DNA of 14,909 nucleotides from contig RFQS01000026.1 in NCBI GenBank assembly GCA_009924885.1, positions 1 to 14,909 on the forward strand. Reading direction: 5' to 3'. The notes below the pieces were generated by a model. The model was not told the DNA's origin and made no database searches. It saw only the letters and a program-made list of their open reading frames with translations. Origin of the DNA: Pseudomonadota bacterium. GTDB lineage: Bacteria; Cyanobacteriota; Vampirovibrionia; LMEP-6097. The translations under genes were made by a program, and so were the position numbers. Each line of letters starts with the position of its first letter. The stretch's first letter is position 1. Of the stretch, positions 1-8,017 are shown one piece after another.

Positions 1-93
1 GAGAGAATATATCTACGATCCAATCTCTAACTCCTTAATACCTAAACCTAGCTAATACTCCACTACCTTCCTTTAGATTTTCTTTAGGAATTT

Positions 94-121
94 TTGCTGT
101 AAAATTGCAGCCATCTATTAT
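94..121 (+). promoter_or_regulatory. candidate sigma70-type promoter for recA
   Basis: TTGCTG at 94-99 and TATTAT at 116-121 are separated by 16 bp, close to consensus -35 and -10 boxes. Transcription would start near 128 and give a leader of about 140 nt before recA. No convincing LexA/SOS box of the GAACnnnnGTTC or CTGTnnnnnnnnACAG type was found near it, so SOS control is not supported by what I can see. The region is very AT-rich, so chance matches to promoters are common. Confidence 0.35.
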
Positions 122-180
122 TATTCCTTAAAATAAATCATTTTTAATTTAAAAAGATATTTACAAAAAAATAATCATGC

Positions 181-240
181 TACACTTACAAGTATAAGAG
201 GGTGGATCCCTGAATTTCTCGAATACTTTACCCAAGTGTA
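181..240 (+). promoter_or_regulatory. possible stem in the recA leader
   Basis: TACACTT at 181-187 is the exact reverse complement of AAGTGTA at 234-240. ACCC lies immediately inside the right arm and can pair with GGGT at 200-203, leaving a 12-nt bulge on the left. This could form a bulged hairpin in the recA leader RNA just upstream of the Shine-Dalgarno. It matches no riboswitch family I recognise, and two short arms 46 nt apart could be chance. Confidence 0.2.
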
Positions 241-255
241 TTAGGATCTAGTCTC

Positions 256-262
256 AAAGGAG
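256..262 (+). promoter_or_regulatory. Shine-Dalgarno of recA
   Basis: AAAGGAG lies 6 nt before the ATG at 269, a near-ideal ribosome binding site that fixes the recA start. It contrasts with the - strand genes, most of which have weak or no such site. Confidence 0.85.
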
Positions 263-268
263 ATAAAC

Positions 269-1378
269 ATGGCAAAAGAAAAAAATATCGGAGTTGAATT
301 GAAGGATAAGCAAGCTAAATTGACTGCTTTAGGTGCAGCTCTCGGGCAGATAGAGAAGAGTTTCGGTAAGGGAGCCGTAATGAGATTAGGTGACAAGCCT
401 GCGGTTAATTTAGATGTGATCCCTACAGGTACATTAAGTTTAGATTTAGCTTTGGGTGTTTTTGGGATACCAAAGGGGCGTATTATAGAAATATATGGTC
501 CAGAGTCTTCTGGTAAAACTACTCTTGCGATGAGCATTTGTGCGCAAGCTCAGAAATTGGGTGGTGTTGCGGCTATCGTTGATGCGGAGCATGCTTTAGA
601 TCCAGTTTATGCTAAGGCTCTTGGTGTGAATACTGATGATCTACTTGTGGCTCAGCCAGATACTGGTGAGCAGGCTTTAGAAATTACTGAACAATTAGTG
701 AGATCTTCGGCTGTGGATATAGTAGTTATTGACTCTGTCGCAGCATTAGTACCTCGTGCTGAGATCGAAGGTGAAATGGGAGATCAACTTCCTGGACTCC
801 AAGCTAGGCTTATGTCTCAGGCTTTACGTAAGCTTACGGCTATTTCTGCGAAAACTAATACTACTGTGATTTTCATTAACCAGTTACGTCATAAAATTGG
901 TGTAATGTATGGTTCACCTGAAACTACTACTGGTGGAAATTCTTTGAAATTCTATTCCAGTGTGAGGTTGGATATTCGTAGAATTGAAAGCTTGAAGAAG
1001 GATGGAGATTTTTATGGAAACAGGGTTAGAGTGAAAGTTGTGAAAAATAAAGTAGCTCCACCATTTAAGCAAGCTGAATTTGACATACTGTTTGGTATCG
1101 GTATAGATTCTAACGGATGTATCTTTGATACAGCGGTAGATATGAATATCGTGAATAAGGCTGGTGCTTGGTATAGCTATAAGGATGATAAGCTAGCTCA
1201 AGGTAGAGAGAATTCTATAGAATTCTTGAAAGCTAATCCACTACTGTTAAAAGAGATCGGTGATAGAGTCCAGAACGAAATTAGCCTTATGAGTAAAGAG
1301 GTTAAGGCTACTAGATCTTTTGATGATGAAGGTGTTGAGGCTGGAATGCCTGTTGAGGATGATGAATTATTAGTTTAA
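269..1378 (+). CDS. recA: RecA recombinase
   Basis: RecA forms filaments on single-stranded DNA, catalyses ATP-dependent strand exchange and activates the SOS response. The 369-residue protein is full length for the family. Visible are Walker A GPESSGKT (77-84), DAEHALD (105-111), Walker B VVIDS (152-156), loop L1 around EIEGEMGD (165-172), the DNA-binding L2 loop NQLRHKIGVMYGSPETTTGG (204-223) and a short acidic C-terminus. The start is set by AAAGGAG 6 nt upstream. In the segment before Walker A it reads GVFGIPKG where most RecAs have a second glycine in place of the phenylalanine. It is transcribed alone and converges on the M23 fragment, whose stop lies 14 bp beyond its own. The gene is intact, unlike several neighbours. 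Identification is secure; lineage assignment from it is only suggestive of Cyanobacteriota or relatives. Confidence 0.98.
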   Translation: MAKEKNIGVELKDKQAKLTALGAALGQIEKSFGKGAVMRLGDKPAVNLDVIPTGTLSLDLALGVFGIPKGRIIEIYGPESSGKTTLAMSICAQAQKLGGVAAIVDAEHALDPVYAKALGVNTDDLLVAQPDTGEQALEITEQLVRSSAVDIVVIDSVAALVPRAEIEGEMGDQLPGLQARLMSQALRKLTAISAKTNTTVIFINQLRHKIGVMYGSPETTTGGNSLKFYSSVRLDIRRIESLKKDGDFYGNRVRVKVVKNKVAPPFKQAEFDILFGIGIDSNGCIFDTAVDMNIVNKAGAWYSYKDDKLAQGRENSIEFLKANPLLLKEIGDRVQNEISLMSKEVKATRSFDDEGVEAGMPVEDDELLV

Positions 1379-1392
1379 TTCTTGATTTGGGC

Positions 1393-1620
1393 TTACTGTT
1401 GATTCAGTAAATAATAGAAAACGATTATGGGGTCTATGCTTCTAGCTTCAAAGTATAGATCCCAATTTTTTGCAAAGTGGGTTTCAAAATGTAAATGTGG
1501 AGCTGTTGATAAACCGCTGCTACCTGCTTTACAGAGTGGGGAATTTTTTAAAATGATCTGATCTTTTTTGCAGTCAGGGATTTCATTTAGATGAGCACAG
1601 AGAATATATAGTTTTTCCAT
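1393..1620 (-). CDS. C-terminal half of an M23 (LytM/lysostaphin-type) peptidase domain, out of frame with the upstream ATPase
   Basis: These 75 residues contain CAHLNEI and the M23 signature GSSGLSTAPHLHFE, whose HxH supplies a zinc ligand and a catalytic histidine in lysostaphin-type endopeptidases that cut peptidoglycan cross-bridges. The first half of the same domain, with the HxxxD zinc motif, is the C-terminus of the upstream ATPase frame. The two frames overlap by 38 bp, and together they read as one ordinary M23 domain. Removing one A from the A5 run at 1612-1616 joins them as ...ENGK-LYILCAHLNEI. The ATG at 1620 has no good ribosome binding site, so independent translation is unlikely except by coupling to the ATPase. 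I read it as the displaced end of the ATPase-M23 gene, either through mutation, sequencing error or slippage. The fold assignment is strong; separate-gene status is weak. Confidence 0.8.
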   Translation of the reverse strand: MEKLYILCAHLNEIPDCKKDQIILKNSPLCKAGSSGLSTAPHLHFETHFAKNWDLYFEARSIDPIIVFYYLLNQQ

Positions 1621-4600
1621 TCTCTAAGTTTAAGCCTTCTGCAATTAAGTAGTGACCAAGCTCTTTATCAAAATTAGATTTGTAGATTTTTAAATCTAAT
1701 GGTGCGTATATGGTTTGTTCTCTGAGAGCGTTATAGTCAATGCCATGGTGAAACTTAGTTTCACCAGTTATGGGATGCTTGCTTCGCAAGCCATAAGGAG
1801 AGGTTAATTTATGATTAGTATCAAATCCGAATAATAATTTAGCGAGTTGAAACTCTGTTTCTTTTCTTTGTAGCTGCTGCACAGCGATTCGCAGATCATC
1901 AACAAAAGCTAAAGCACTTTTATCATCTAGAGCACTAGCTTGATCTAAGAATGGTAAATACCCACAAGCTAAAGGTAAGTCTTTATACAAAAGACTCGCG
2001 GGCTCTCTAGCTTCTAACAATACCTTTCTCACTGCCTTAGTCTTAGGTTCAAGTTCAGCAGTGGTTTTCACAAAGCTAGATAAATCAGCAGCAAAACCAC
2101 AAAGCATTTTAACTATATGTAAAAGCTTTGGTTTAGATTTCATCATAGTTCTATGCTCTTCTTGGATAAAAGTTTCTATAATCTGATTAAAGACAATAGA
2201 CTTAATACCAGAGATTTCACAGAATTGAATTTCATAATATTTAGGAGCTTTGGCCATGAGTTCAAAATCAGAATCTTTTACTTTAGCTAAAAAAGTTCCA
2301 TGAGAAAAAACAGCGATTTCTTCCTGAAAAGCTTTATAGAACATTACTAAAACTAGCGGCAGCACAGCTTCTCGCAGACCAAAAGGTGGCTTTTTCAATT
2401 CAGCATATAATTCTAAAATCGAGACTTTCCTGTAACTATTCTTCGTTAAATAATCCCTGAGGAAATTCCATAATGGCTGCCATGATCTTTCTAGCTTCTC
2501 CACATCTCTCTGAAAAGAATAATTTGAATCAGCATCCCGCTTATATATCTGTGTTTCTAAACACAAAGAAACAAACATACAATATTCAGCAGGAAACCCT
2601 TCTATATTCAGGCGTTCCTTACCTTCATTTTCTAAAATTCCTCTAAGTAAGTTCGTTCTAGCAGCAGTAGACGTAGAAGATGTACGGAACCTATTAATTA
2701 ATTCGTTTTTAATAACTGGTGATTCGCTAAATGTTTCATCACAAATATCAGAAAGCCAATTAGAGAGGGTTCTCTTAGAAATATTTTCTTTAATATTAGA
2801 CTTAAAAAACCACTCTACCTTAGCCCGAGACCCTGTATCCGTCGGGAAAAAGATTTGATCAGTCAAAAAGCGTATTTGATAATTAATTTCAGCTATACGA
2901 GACTCAATCTCTTTCAATGCAACTCTGTCACCTTGAAGTTCCTTCGTATTTTTCTTTATCCAATCTAATGCTAATAAATCAGTAAAGGAATCGACTAACA
3001 GTAATGCATGATCAGAAATGGCAACAATAGAAATAGTTTCATGACTAGATAAAGTCTTTGTTTGTTCTTCGAGTTTTTTTAGATCTATATCGGTAGATGA
3101 GTTAGCTAATAAAAGTATCTGACCATCAGCATTTTCTAATTTCTGACTAAGCTTTGAAGCTAGCTTGTTAATATCTACGTATTCTACATTGAAGAAGCGC
3201 AAAGTACCTTTCTGCAAAAAATGTCTTTTCGCCACTCTAGGTCTTAACTCTAATTGTTCATTCAATGACTTAGCAATGTCTAAACCTGCAAAAATATCCC
3301 TTCTTGCCTCAATAATCTTTTCATCAATATCAATGTCACTACCTCCCCAAATAGCATAGGAAGAAGAATGCCTTCTGAAAACCAAGATGGATTTTGCTTG
3401 TAAAGTCTCTAAGCTCTCTTCTAATTGCTTACACTGATCTTCAGAGTCACAATTCAAAGCACAGGCGAGCGTTTCTTTATTAATGGGAAACGGAAAACTA
3501 TCTTTCAACAAGCTAAACATGCCAACTGTCTTAATTAATTTAACTTGAAACTCACAACTAAGCTTGCTTAATGCTTCGTCTATCTCAAGCCATTTTCGAC
3601 TGTTAGCAGTAGTCATTAAAACACCTGCAAGGTTAGCGAGCAAGTAATCATAAAGATTATGCAAATTAAAAAATGGATATTCTGTCTCCGAGACTGACTT
3701 ATTAACAAGAAATTCAGAAAAAGCAAAAGGCTCAGAAGAAGTAATAAAAGCAAATAAACTTCTTTCATTTTGAGCAAACTTATTTCTAAATAATGGAACT
3801 AAAGCCATTACGGAAAAAGGATGTAACGGGAAACAGTTTTTCAATGTTTTAATAAAAGAATTAGAATTACGAATACTATCATTAGCAAAGACTTTTAAAT
3901 AATGTTCAAAAGTTTTTGATGTCAGGCTATCAATACTGTCTCTATTTTTTTTTCCTAAATTTGTAACTTGTATGGAAGAAGCTATTAATTTGTAAATTTG
4001 CTCACTAGAGTCAACGTAAGTGATATCTTCAAAACGACCCTGTATTTTAGACCATTCATTGCGAGTCTCAATAGCTAATTTGCCTACATAGCGATCAAAA
4101 GATTGATGAAGAACTGTCACCAATATAAAAGGTATTTTTTTAGTTCTAGAAGCCATTTCAGCAAGCTTTTGTAAAATAAAAATATCTTTTGCAGAACTCA
4201 AACTCGCAGATTCCAGATTTTTACCCAACTCATCTATAACAATTAATAAGCCGCCATCAGGAACACTCTCAAGATCCTTAATAACCTTAGAGCAAAGTTT
4301 TAACACCTCATCATTACTTGGCTTGTAAGCCTCTACTTGAATTTTTTCTAATAGATTCTCAATCTGCTTACGTGTTGCAGAAAAGTTAGTAGTAGGAATA
4401 AGATCATTTAATCCATTTAATAATGCCTTTAAAATTGAATATTCCAAGCTTTCTCTACTTGCAGAAACCAAAGCTAAGCAATATCCATTAACTTTCGGTA
4501 ATAACGCTTCAACTTCTTTATAAAGCTTCTTATCTGCCCTCTGTAAAACATTTCGAGCTCGTACAACTTCATCATTGCTCGGATCACCCAATAAGGTCTT

Positions 4601-4822
4601 TAAAAAAAGAATAAAAGCGGATTTACCAGAACCATAAGGGCCAATAATCGACCATGCCCTAGAGCCAAGCTCTATATCAAGGGCAGATAAAATTCTTTTC
4701 AGAGATGATAAGGAAGATTGAGTCGGAATATAATCATCAAAAAAAACATCTTGCTCAATCTGAACCGATTTGTGAAACCTTGTTTTCACTTTATATATTT
4801 CATTTAGCAGAGTTGACTTCAT
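1583..4822 (-). CDS. large P-loop ATPase with a C-terminal M23 peptidase half-domain (DUF4007 partner)
   Basis: The first ~300 residues form a P-loop NTPase: Walker A GPYGSGKS (61-68), Walker B LLIVIDE (192-198), and LVTVLHQSFDRY followed by KIQGRFEDI (259-267), probably sensor and arginine-finger elements. Residues ~300-1000 are a long, mostly helical-looking region I do not recognise. From about residue 1005 the protein changes to an M23 domain: TSPYGLRSKHPITG, then HHGID (1025-1029) giving the HxxxD zinc motif, then QTIYAP. It stops before the HLHFE motif, which lies in another frame at 1393-1620. No signal peptide is visible, so the product should be cytoplasmic. It starts 21 bp after DUF4007, with AAGG about 13 nt upstream of the ATG. 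An A9 run (T9 at 3945-3953 on the + strand) lies inside the gene. Inferred role: the motor of a defence complex. The ATPase call is strong, the defence role moderate. Confidence 0.85.
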   Translation of the reverse strand: MKSTLLNEIYKVKTRFHKSVQIEQDVFFDDYIPTQSSLSSLKRILSALDIELGSRAWSIIGPYGSGKSAFILFLKTLLGDPSNDEVVRARNVLQRADKKLYKEVEALLPKVNGYCLALVSASRESLEYSILKALLNGLNDLIPTTNFSATRKQIENLLEKIQVEAYKPSNDEVLKLCSKVIKDLESVPDGGLLIVIDELGKNLESASLSSAKDIFILQKLAEMASRTKKIPFILVTVLHQSFDRYVGKLAIETRNEWSKIQGRFEDITYVDSSEQIYKLIASSIQVTNLGKKNRDSIDSLTSKTFEHYLKVFANDSIRNSNSFIKTLKNCFPLHPFSVMALVPLFRNKFAQNERSLFAFITSSEPFAFSEFLVNKSVSETEYPFFNLHNLYDYLLANLAGVLMTTANSRKWLEIDEALSKLSCEFQVKLIKTVGMFSLLKDSFPFPINKETLACALNCDSEDQCKQLEESLETLQAKSILVFRRHSSSYAIWGGSDIDIDEKIIEARRDIFAGLDIAKSLNEQLELRPRVAKRHFLQKGTLRFFNVEYVDINKLASKLSQKLENADGQILLLANSSTDIDLKKLEEQTKTLSSHETISIVAISDHALLLVDSFTDLLALDWIKKNTKELQGDRVALKEIESRIAEINYQIRFLTDQIFFPTDTGSRAKVEWFFKSNIKENISKRTLSNWLSDICDETFSESPVIKNELINRFRTSSTSTAARTNLLRGILENEGKERLNIEGFPAEYCMFVSLCLETQIYKRDADSNYSFQRDVEKLERSWQPLWNFLRDYLTKNSYRKVSILELYAELKKPPFGLREAVLPLVLVMFYKAFQEEIAVFSHGTFLAKVKDSDFELMAKAPKYYEIQFCEISGIKSIVFNQIIETFIQEEHRTMMKSKPKLLHIVKMLCGFAADLSSFVKTTAELEPKTKAVRKVLLEAREPASLLYKDLPLACGYLPFLDQASALDDKSALAFVDDLRIAVQQLQRKETEFQLAKLLFGFDTNHKLTSPYGLRSKHPITGETKFHHGIDYNALREQTIYAPLDLKIYKSNFDKELGHYLIAEGLNLENGKTIYSLCSSK

Positions 4823-4843
4823 GTGATTAATTAAACCTTATGT

Positions 4844-5761
4844 TTAGCATTGTGAATAATAAGAGCTTAAAAAGCTATTCTTGTCTAGATTTCTTAATTT
4901 ATAGAGCTGTCTCAGAGACGAAGTTTCATCAAACTTCAAGGCACCTTCTGTAATTTCTTCCAATCGGCTCAATTTATATGCTAACGCATCTTCATCAATT
5001 TTAAAAATCAAACCTGGTGAACCCGCCTTATAAACAATATCTTCAAAAGCTAGAACATTACTGTCCGGAAAATAATGTTCATGAAAATCCAGCAAAGCAT
5101 AAACAAAAATTTCAATCGGAAGATTTAACTTCTCCGACCTTAAAAATCGATAGACCCCCCTAAGTGAACATTCTGAAATTAAATCTAGTTCAACTAATGG
5201 ACAGTCAAGAGAATCTTCTATAGGAATCTTCCTGGAATGATGAGCATCTACATACGTTCTAATAAAAATATCTATATCCCTAGCAATAGTATTAGGACTT
5301 ACTTTCATCGAATGATCTTCTGCAAACGTAAGTATCTCACTTATCAGCTGCTCTTTAGTAAACTCAATTGAATTTAATTTATTAAAAGCATAATAAAAAG
5401 TAGTAGCCAACTCTATATTAGAAGTTAAACACCAATGCAATAACCACAAAGTTCCTTGATCTTCTAAGTAGGGGTCCCAACCATCATCAGCAAAAATACT
5501 CTTGCCTAAGTCAGATAAAATAAAACCTTCTGAGGTGTCTTTAATAATTCTAAAACTCTTTGCCCAATGACTAATTGAGCTAACCATATTTTTACCAACA
5601 CCAAAAGTAGCAATAGCAGACTCGTCTCGGAAGATCAAAGGATTAGCAGCAACCGCATCACAAGCTTTCTTCAACCAAGAATAACGGCAGACAAAAGTTT
5701 CATGCCCCGAGAAGCTCAAATGAGTCTTTTTCTTATTTACAAGCAAAGAAGATTGAGGCAT
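4844..5761 (-). CDS. DUF4007 family protein
   Basis: The N-terminal half matches the DUF4007 pattern as I know it: FSGHETF (17-23), then YSWLKK, FGVGKNMV (53-60), HWAKSFRII, and DGWDPYLEDQGTLWLLHW (93-110). At 305 residues it is about the normal family length and appears intact. The biochemical function is not established. Members occur in defence islands, including phosphorothioation-associated ones, next to a large ATPase, and the N-terminal part looks like a winged-helix DNA-binding region. It lies 15 bp after the SNF2-1 stop and 21 bp before the ATPase, so these three are probably co-transcribed. No strong Shine-Dalgarno precedes the ATG; a TATAAT at 5776-5781 lies 14 nt upstream of it and overlaps the SNF2-1 stop. 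Inferred role: specificity or sensor subunit working with the ATPase. Confidence 0.85.
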   Translation of the reverse strand: MPQSSLLVNKKKTHLSFSGHETFVCRYSWLKKACDAVAANPLIFRDESAIATFGVGKNMVSSISHWAKSFRIIKDTSEGFILSDLGKSIFADDGWDPYLEDQGTLWLLHWCLTSNIELATTFYYAFNKLNSIEFTKEQLISEILTFAEDHSMKVSPNTIARDIDIFIRTYVDAHHSRKIPIEDSLDCPLVELDLISECSLRGVYRFLRSEKLNLPIEIFVYALLDFHEHYFPDSNVLAFEDIVYKAGSPGLIFKIDEDALAYKLSRLEEITEGALKFDETSSLRQLYKLRNLDKNSFLSSYYSQC

Positions 5762-5776
5762 GGTGGTGTCTCTATA

Positions 5777-7786
5777 TTATAAACCAAAAACCCCCCGAAG
5801 CTCCTCATTCGACATCTCAGTAATCCAATTCTCCCCAACTGAAACACTCAAATCAGCCAGCTGCTGCTTAGCTTTCAGCAAATCATTAATTTTCTCTTCA
5901 AAAGTCCCCATACTAATTAGCCTATGCACCATAACATTTTTCTTCTGCCCTATTCTAAAAGCTCTGTCGGTCGCTTGATTCTCTACAGCAGGGTTCCACC
6001 ACAGATCATAATGAATAACATGATTCGCCGCAGTTAAATTTAAGCCTGTACCACCAGCTTTCAGAGAAATAATCATAATTTTTTTCGTATAACCATTCTG
6101 AAACTCTTCTACCATTGCATCTTTTCGTTTTCTATCTAAAGAACCTTGATAGAAAAGAGCCTCTGAGCCTAGCTCTGACTGAATCATCTTAGATAAAATA
6201 TCTCCCATTTCAGTATACTGAGTAAAAATTAAAGCCTTCTCTCTACTAATTAATATTTCTCTAAGAATATCTATTAGCTTAATCGCTTTACCTGAAAGGT
6301 TAAAATCATAATCCTCTTGCTTAGTATAGTTACTAGGGTGATTACATAACTGTTTTAGAGAAGTTATTAGTTTAAATATTTTACCTTTCCTCTCTATGCC
6401 TTCACTAGCTGCTATCTGCTCTAAAGCACTATTCACGACACTTTGGTAAAGAGCGATCTGCTCCTTAGTTAAATAGACGAACTGCTCATTTATAATCTTT
6501 TCTGGTAAATCTTGAATAATCGATTTATCTGTTTTTAGCCTTCTTAACAGGAAAGGAGAGGTCACTCTTTTTAATTGAGCGATTTTCTCTTGGTCACGGT
6601 ATTTTTCTATAGGAATAGAGTATTCATTAGTGAAATCCTTTATAGATCTTAAATAGCGAGGATTAATAAAATCAAAAATACTCCACAGTTCTGAAAGGTT
6701 ATTCTCGACTGGCGTTCCACTCATAGCTATATAGTTTTTTGCCTTTAAGGCTTTAATAGCCTTGGCTTGCTTAGTTTCATGATTCTTAATATTCTGTGCC
6801 TCATCGATGATTAAAAGATTCCACTCTCGCTCAGAGAATTTAGCGATATCCAGCCTTAAAATGCCATAGGAGGTAATCACTAAATCCATTCCCTCGTAAT
6901 CAAGATTTCTTTTAGAGCCATGATAAACAGCGACTTTTAAATCTGGAGTAAACTTACTAGATTCTTTAAACCAGTTACCTATAAGTGAAGTAGGACAGAT
7001 CACCAGAGAAGGAGGCTGCTCACAAACTGCACGCTCTGCATTTTCCTGACGAATCTTTAATAATAGCGTAAGCACCTGTAAGGTCTTCCCTAAACCCATA
7101 TCATCAGCGAGACACGAACCTAATCGATTCTGGTAATTAATATAAAGCCATTCAAAACCCCTCTCTTGATAAGGTCTTAGAGTCGCCTCTAAGTTTTTCG
7201 GTAAACTTATCTCAGTTTCAGTCTTATTAATAGATTTAATGAGATTATCAATAACCGCATCAGAAGAGAAATCCAGACCATTAACCTTACCAGCTAAACC
7301 ATAATGCAAAGCATCTAAAACAGTTTCTATCTGCGGCAGTCCTTCCAAAGCACGTTTGAAAAGTGAGGCTATCTCTTTAGGATTAAACATCACATAATCG
7401 TTATTAAACTTTACTAATCCAGACGAGCTTTTAACTAGTTTTTTAAATTCACTTAAACTTATTTTCGAATCCCCTAAAGCGATTTCATAAGAAAAACTTA
7501 AGGCTTGCTCGATAAGAAAAGCGTTACTAGACTGAGAAGACGAGGAATTCACTTTAACAGTAAGCTTCGGCTTTAAAATCTTCTGTAACGCTCTAGGCAC
7601 CAGAATATTTACTCCCAGCACACTTAAAATATTTTTTGCATTAGCCAAGAGTGAACTTACTTGATTAATATTTAAAGTCGGCGCAGCCTTACCTTCAGTA
7701 GCTAAGACCTGTTTAATTTCAGGTACATAGTCCTGAATTAAATTTAGCTGTCTATAGACATTAGGACACTGCTCTCGAACTCTCAC
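5777..7786 (-). CDS. C-terminal SNF2 helicase part of the frame-broken SWIM/SNF2 paralogue (SNF2-1)
   Basis: This piece carries a whole SNF2 motor preceded by an SNF2-associated region (about residues 15-200, DUF3670-like). Motif I is DDMGLGKT (228-235), motif II DEAQ (328-331), motif III SGTPVENNLSELW, then LKQLCNHPS, GGTGLNL and motif VI QATDRAFRIGQ (604-614). Such ATPases move along duplex DNA. The nominal start is a GTG at 7786 without a convincing ribosome binding site. The frame is open back to 7999 with no earlier start codon, and the extra residues include ASFKLHVDVTN, which aligns with NELYLDVEVFN of the intact paralogue. It is thus the rest of the gene at 7975-9567, displaced by a frame break at 7975-7999. 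The catalytic motifs are intact. Whether the piece is translated is doubtful. Confidence 0.85.
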   Translation of the reverse strand: MRVREQCPNVYRQLNLIQDYVPEIKQVLATEGKAAPTLNINQVSSLLANAKNILSVLGVNILVPRALQKILKPKLTVKVNSSSSQSSNAFLIEQALSFSYEIALGDSKISLSEFKKLVKSSSGLVKFNNDYVMFNPKEIASLFKRALEGLPQIETVLDALHYGLAGKVNGLDFSSDAVIDNLIKSINKTETEISLPKNLEATLRPYQERGFEWLYINYQNRLGSCLADDMGLGKTLQVLTLLLKIRQENAERAVCEQPPSLVICPTSLIGNWFKESSKFTPDLKVAVYHGSKRNLDYEGMDLVITSYGILRLDIAKFSEREWNLLIIDEAQNIKNHETKQAKAIKALKAKNYIAMSGTPVENNLSELWSIFDFINPRYLRSIKDFTNEYSIPIEKYRDQEKIAQLKRVTSPFLLRRLKTDKSIIQDLPEKIINEQFVYLTKEQIALYQSVVNSALEQIAASEGIERKGKIFKLITSLKQLCNHPSNYTKQEDYDFNLSGKAIKLIDILREILISREKALIFTQYTEMGDILSKMIQSELGSEALFYQGSLDRKRKDAMVEEFQNGYTKKIMIISLKAGGTGLNLTAANHVIHYDLWWNPAVENQATDRAFRIGQKKNVMVHRLISMGTFEEKINDLLKAKQQLADLSVSVGENWITEMSNEELRGVFGL

Positions 7787-7920
7787 AGTAAAGCTTTCTA
7801 AAGAAACTATTTCATTCGGGAATTTACTCGTGTTAGTTACGTCTACATGCAGTTTAAAACTCGCCTCTAGAGACTGCTCCCAATCTTCAATTTCTGCGTT
7901 TTCGTCGTCCTCATGATCCT

Positions 7921-8017
7921 CATGTAAGCTTGATGAATCAAGCTTGTATTTCTGCTTGCTCGGATATGAGCCACTTACATGGCTCGATTCTCGGCATCGC
8001 TAGAAATTACCCGTACA
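7921..8017. repeat. nested palindromes in the linker of SNF2-1
   Basis: Perfect inverted pairs are GAGCCA/TGGCTC (7968-7973 and 7980-7985), CATGTAAG/CTTACATG (7921-7928 and 7974-7981) and AAGCTTGAT/ATCAAGCTT (7926-7934 and 7937-7945). A longer imperfect palindrome centred near 7976 extends outward, pairing the stretch near 7946-7966 with the stretch near 7994-8017. The segment looks GC-richer than the surrounding gene, is absent from the intact paralogue and contains the frame break. It looks like a small palindromic insertion of the kind known within genes of some bacteria (for example Rickettsia palindromic elements). No second copy was found in the window. Confidence 0.5.

Noticed and set aside
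241..537. 98-residue open frame opposite the start of recA
   Set aside because: It is antisense to RecA codons, has no recognisable domain and no ribosome binding site.
1393..1410. Hairpin TTACTG-TTGATT-CAGTAA as recA terminator
   Set aside because: The stem is only 6 bp and AT-rich, with no U-run on either strand, and it overlaps the M23 C-terminal codons.
3165..3359. 64-residue + strand open frame inside the ATPase gene
   Set aside because: It is a shadow of a well-supported coding frame on the other strand.
5760..5978. 72-residue + strand open frame over the SNF2-1 C-terminus
   Set aside because: It is antisense to conserved SNF2 motif VI and the C-terminal tail.
7784..7786. GTG as the genuine start of an independent SNF2 gene
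   Set aside because: Homologous sequence continues upstream of it in the same frame and there is no ribosome binding site.
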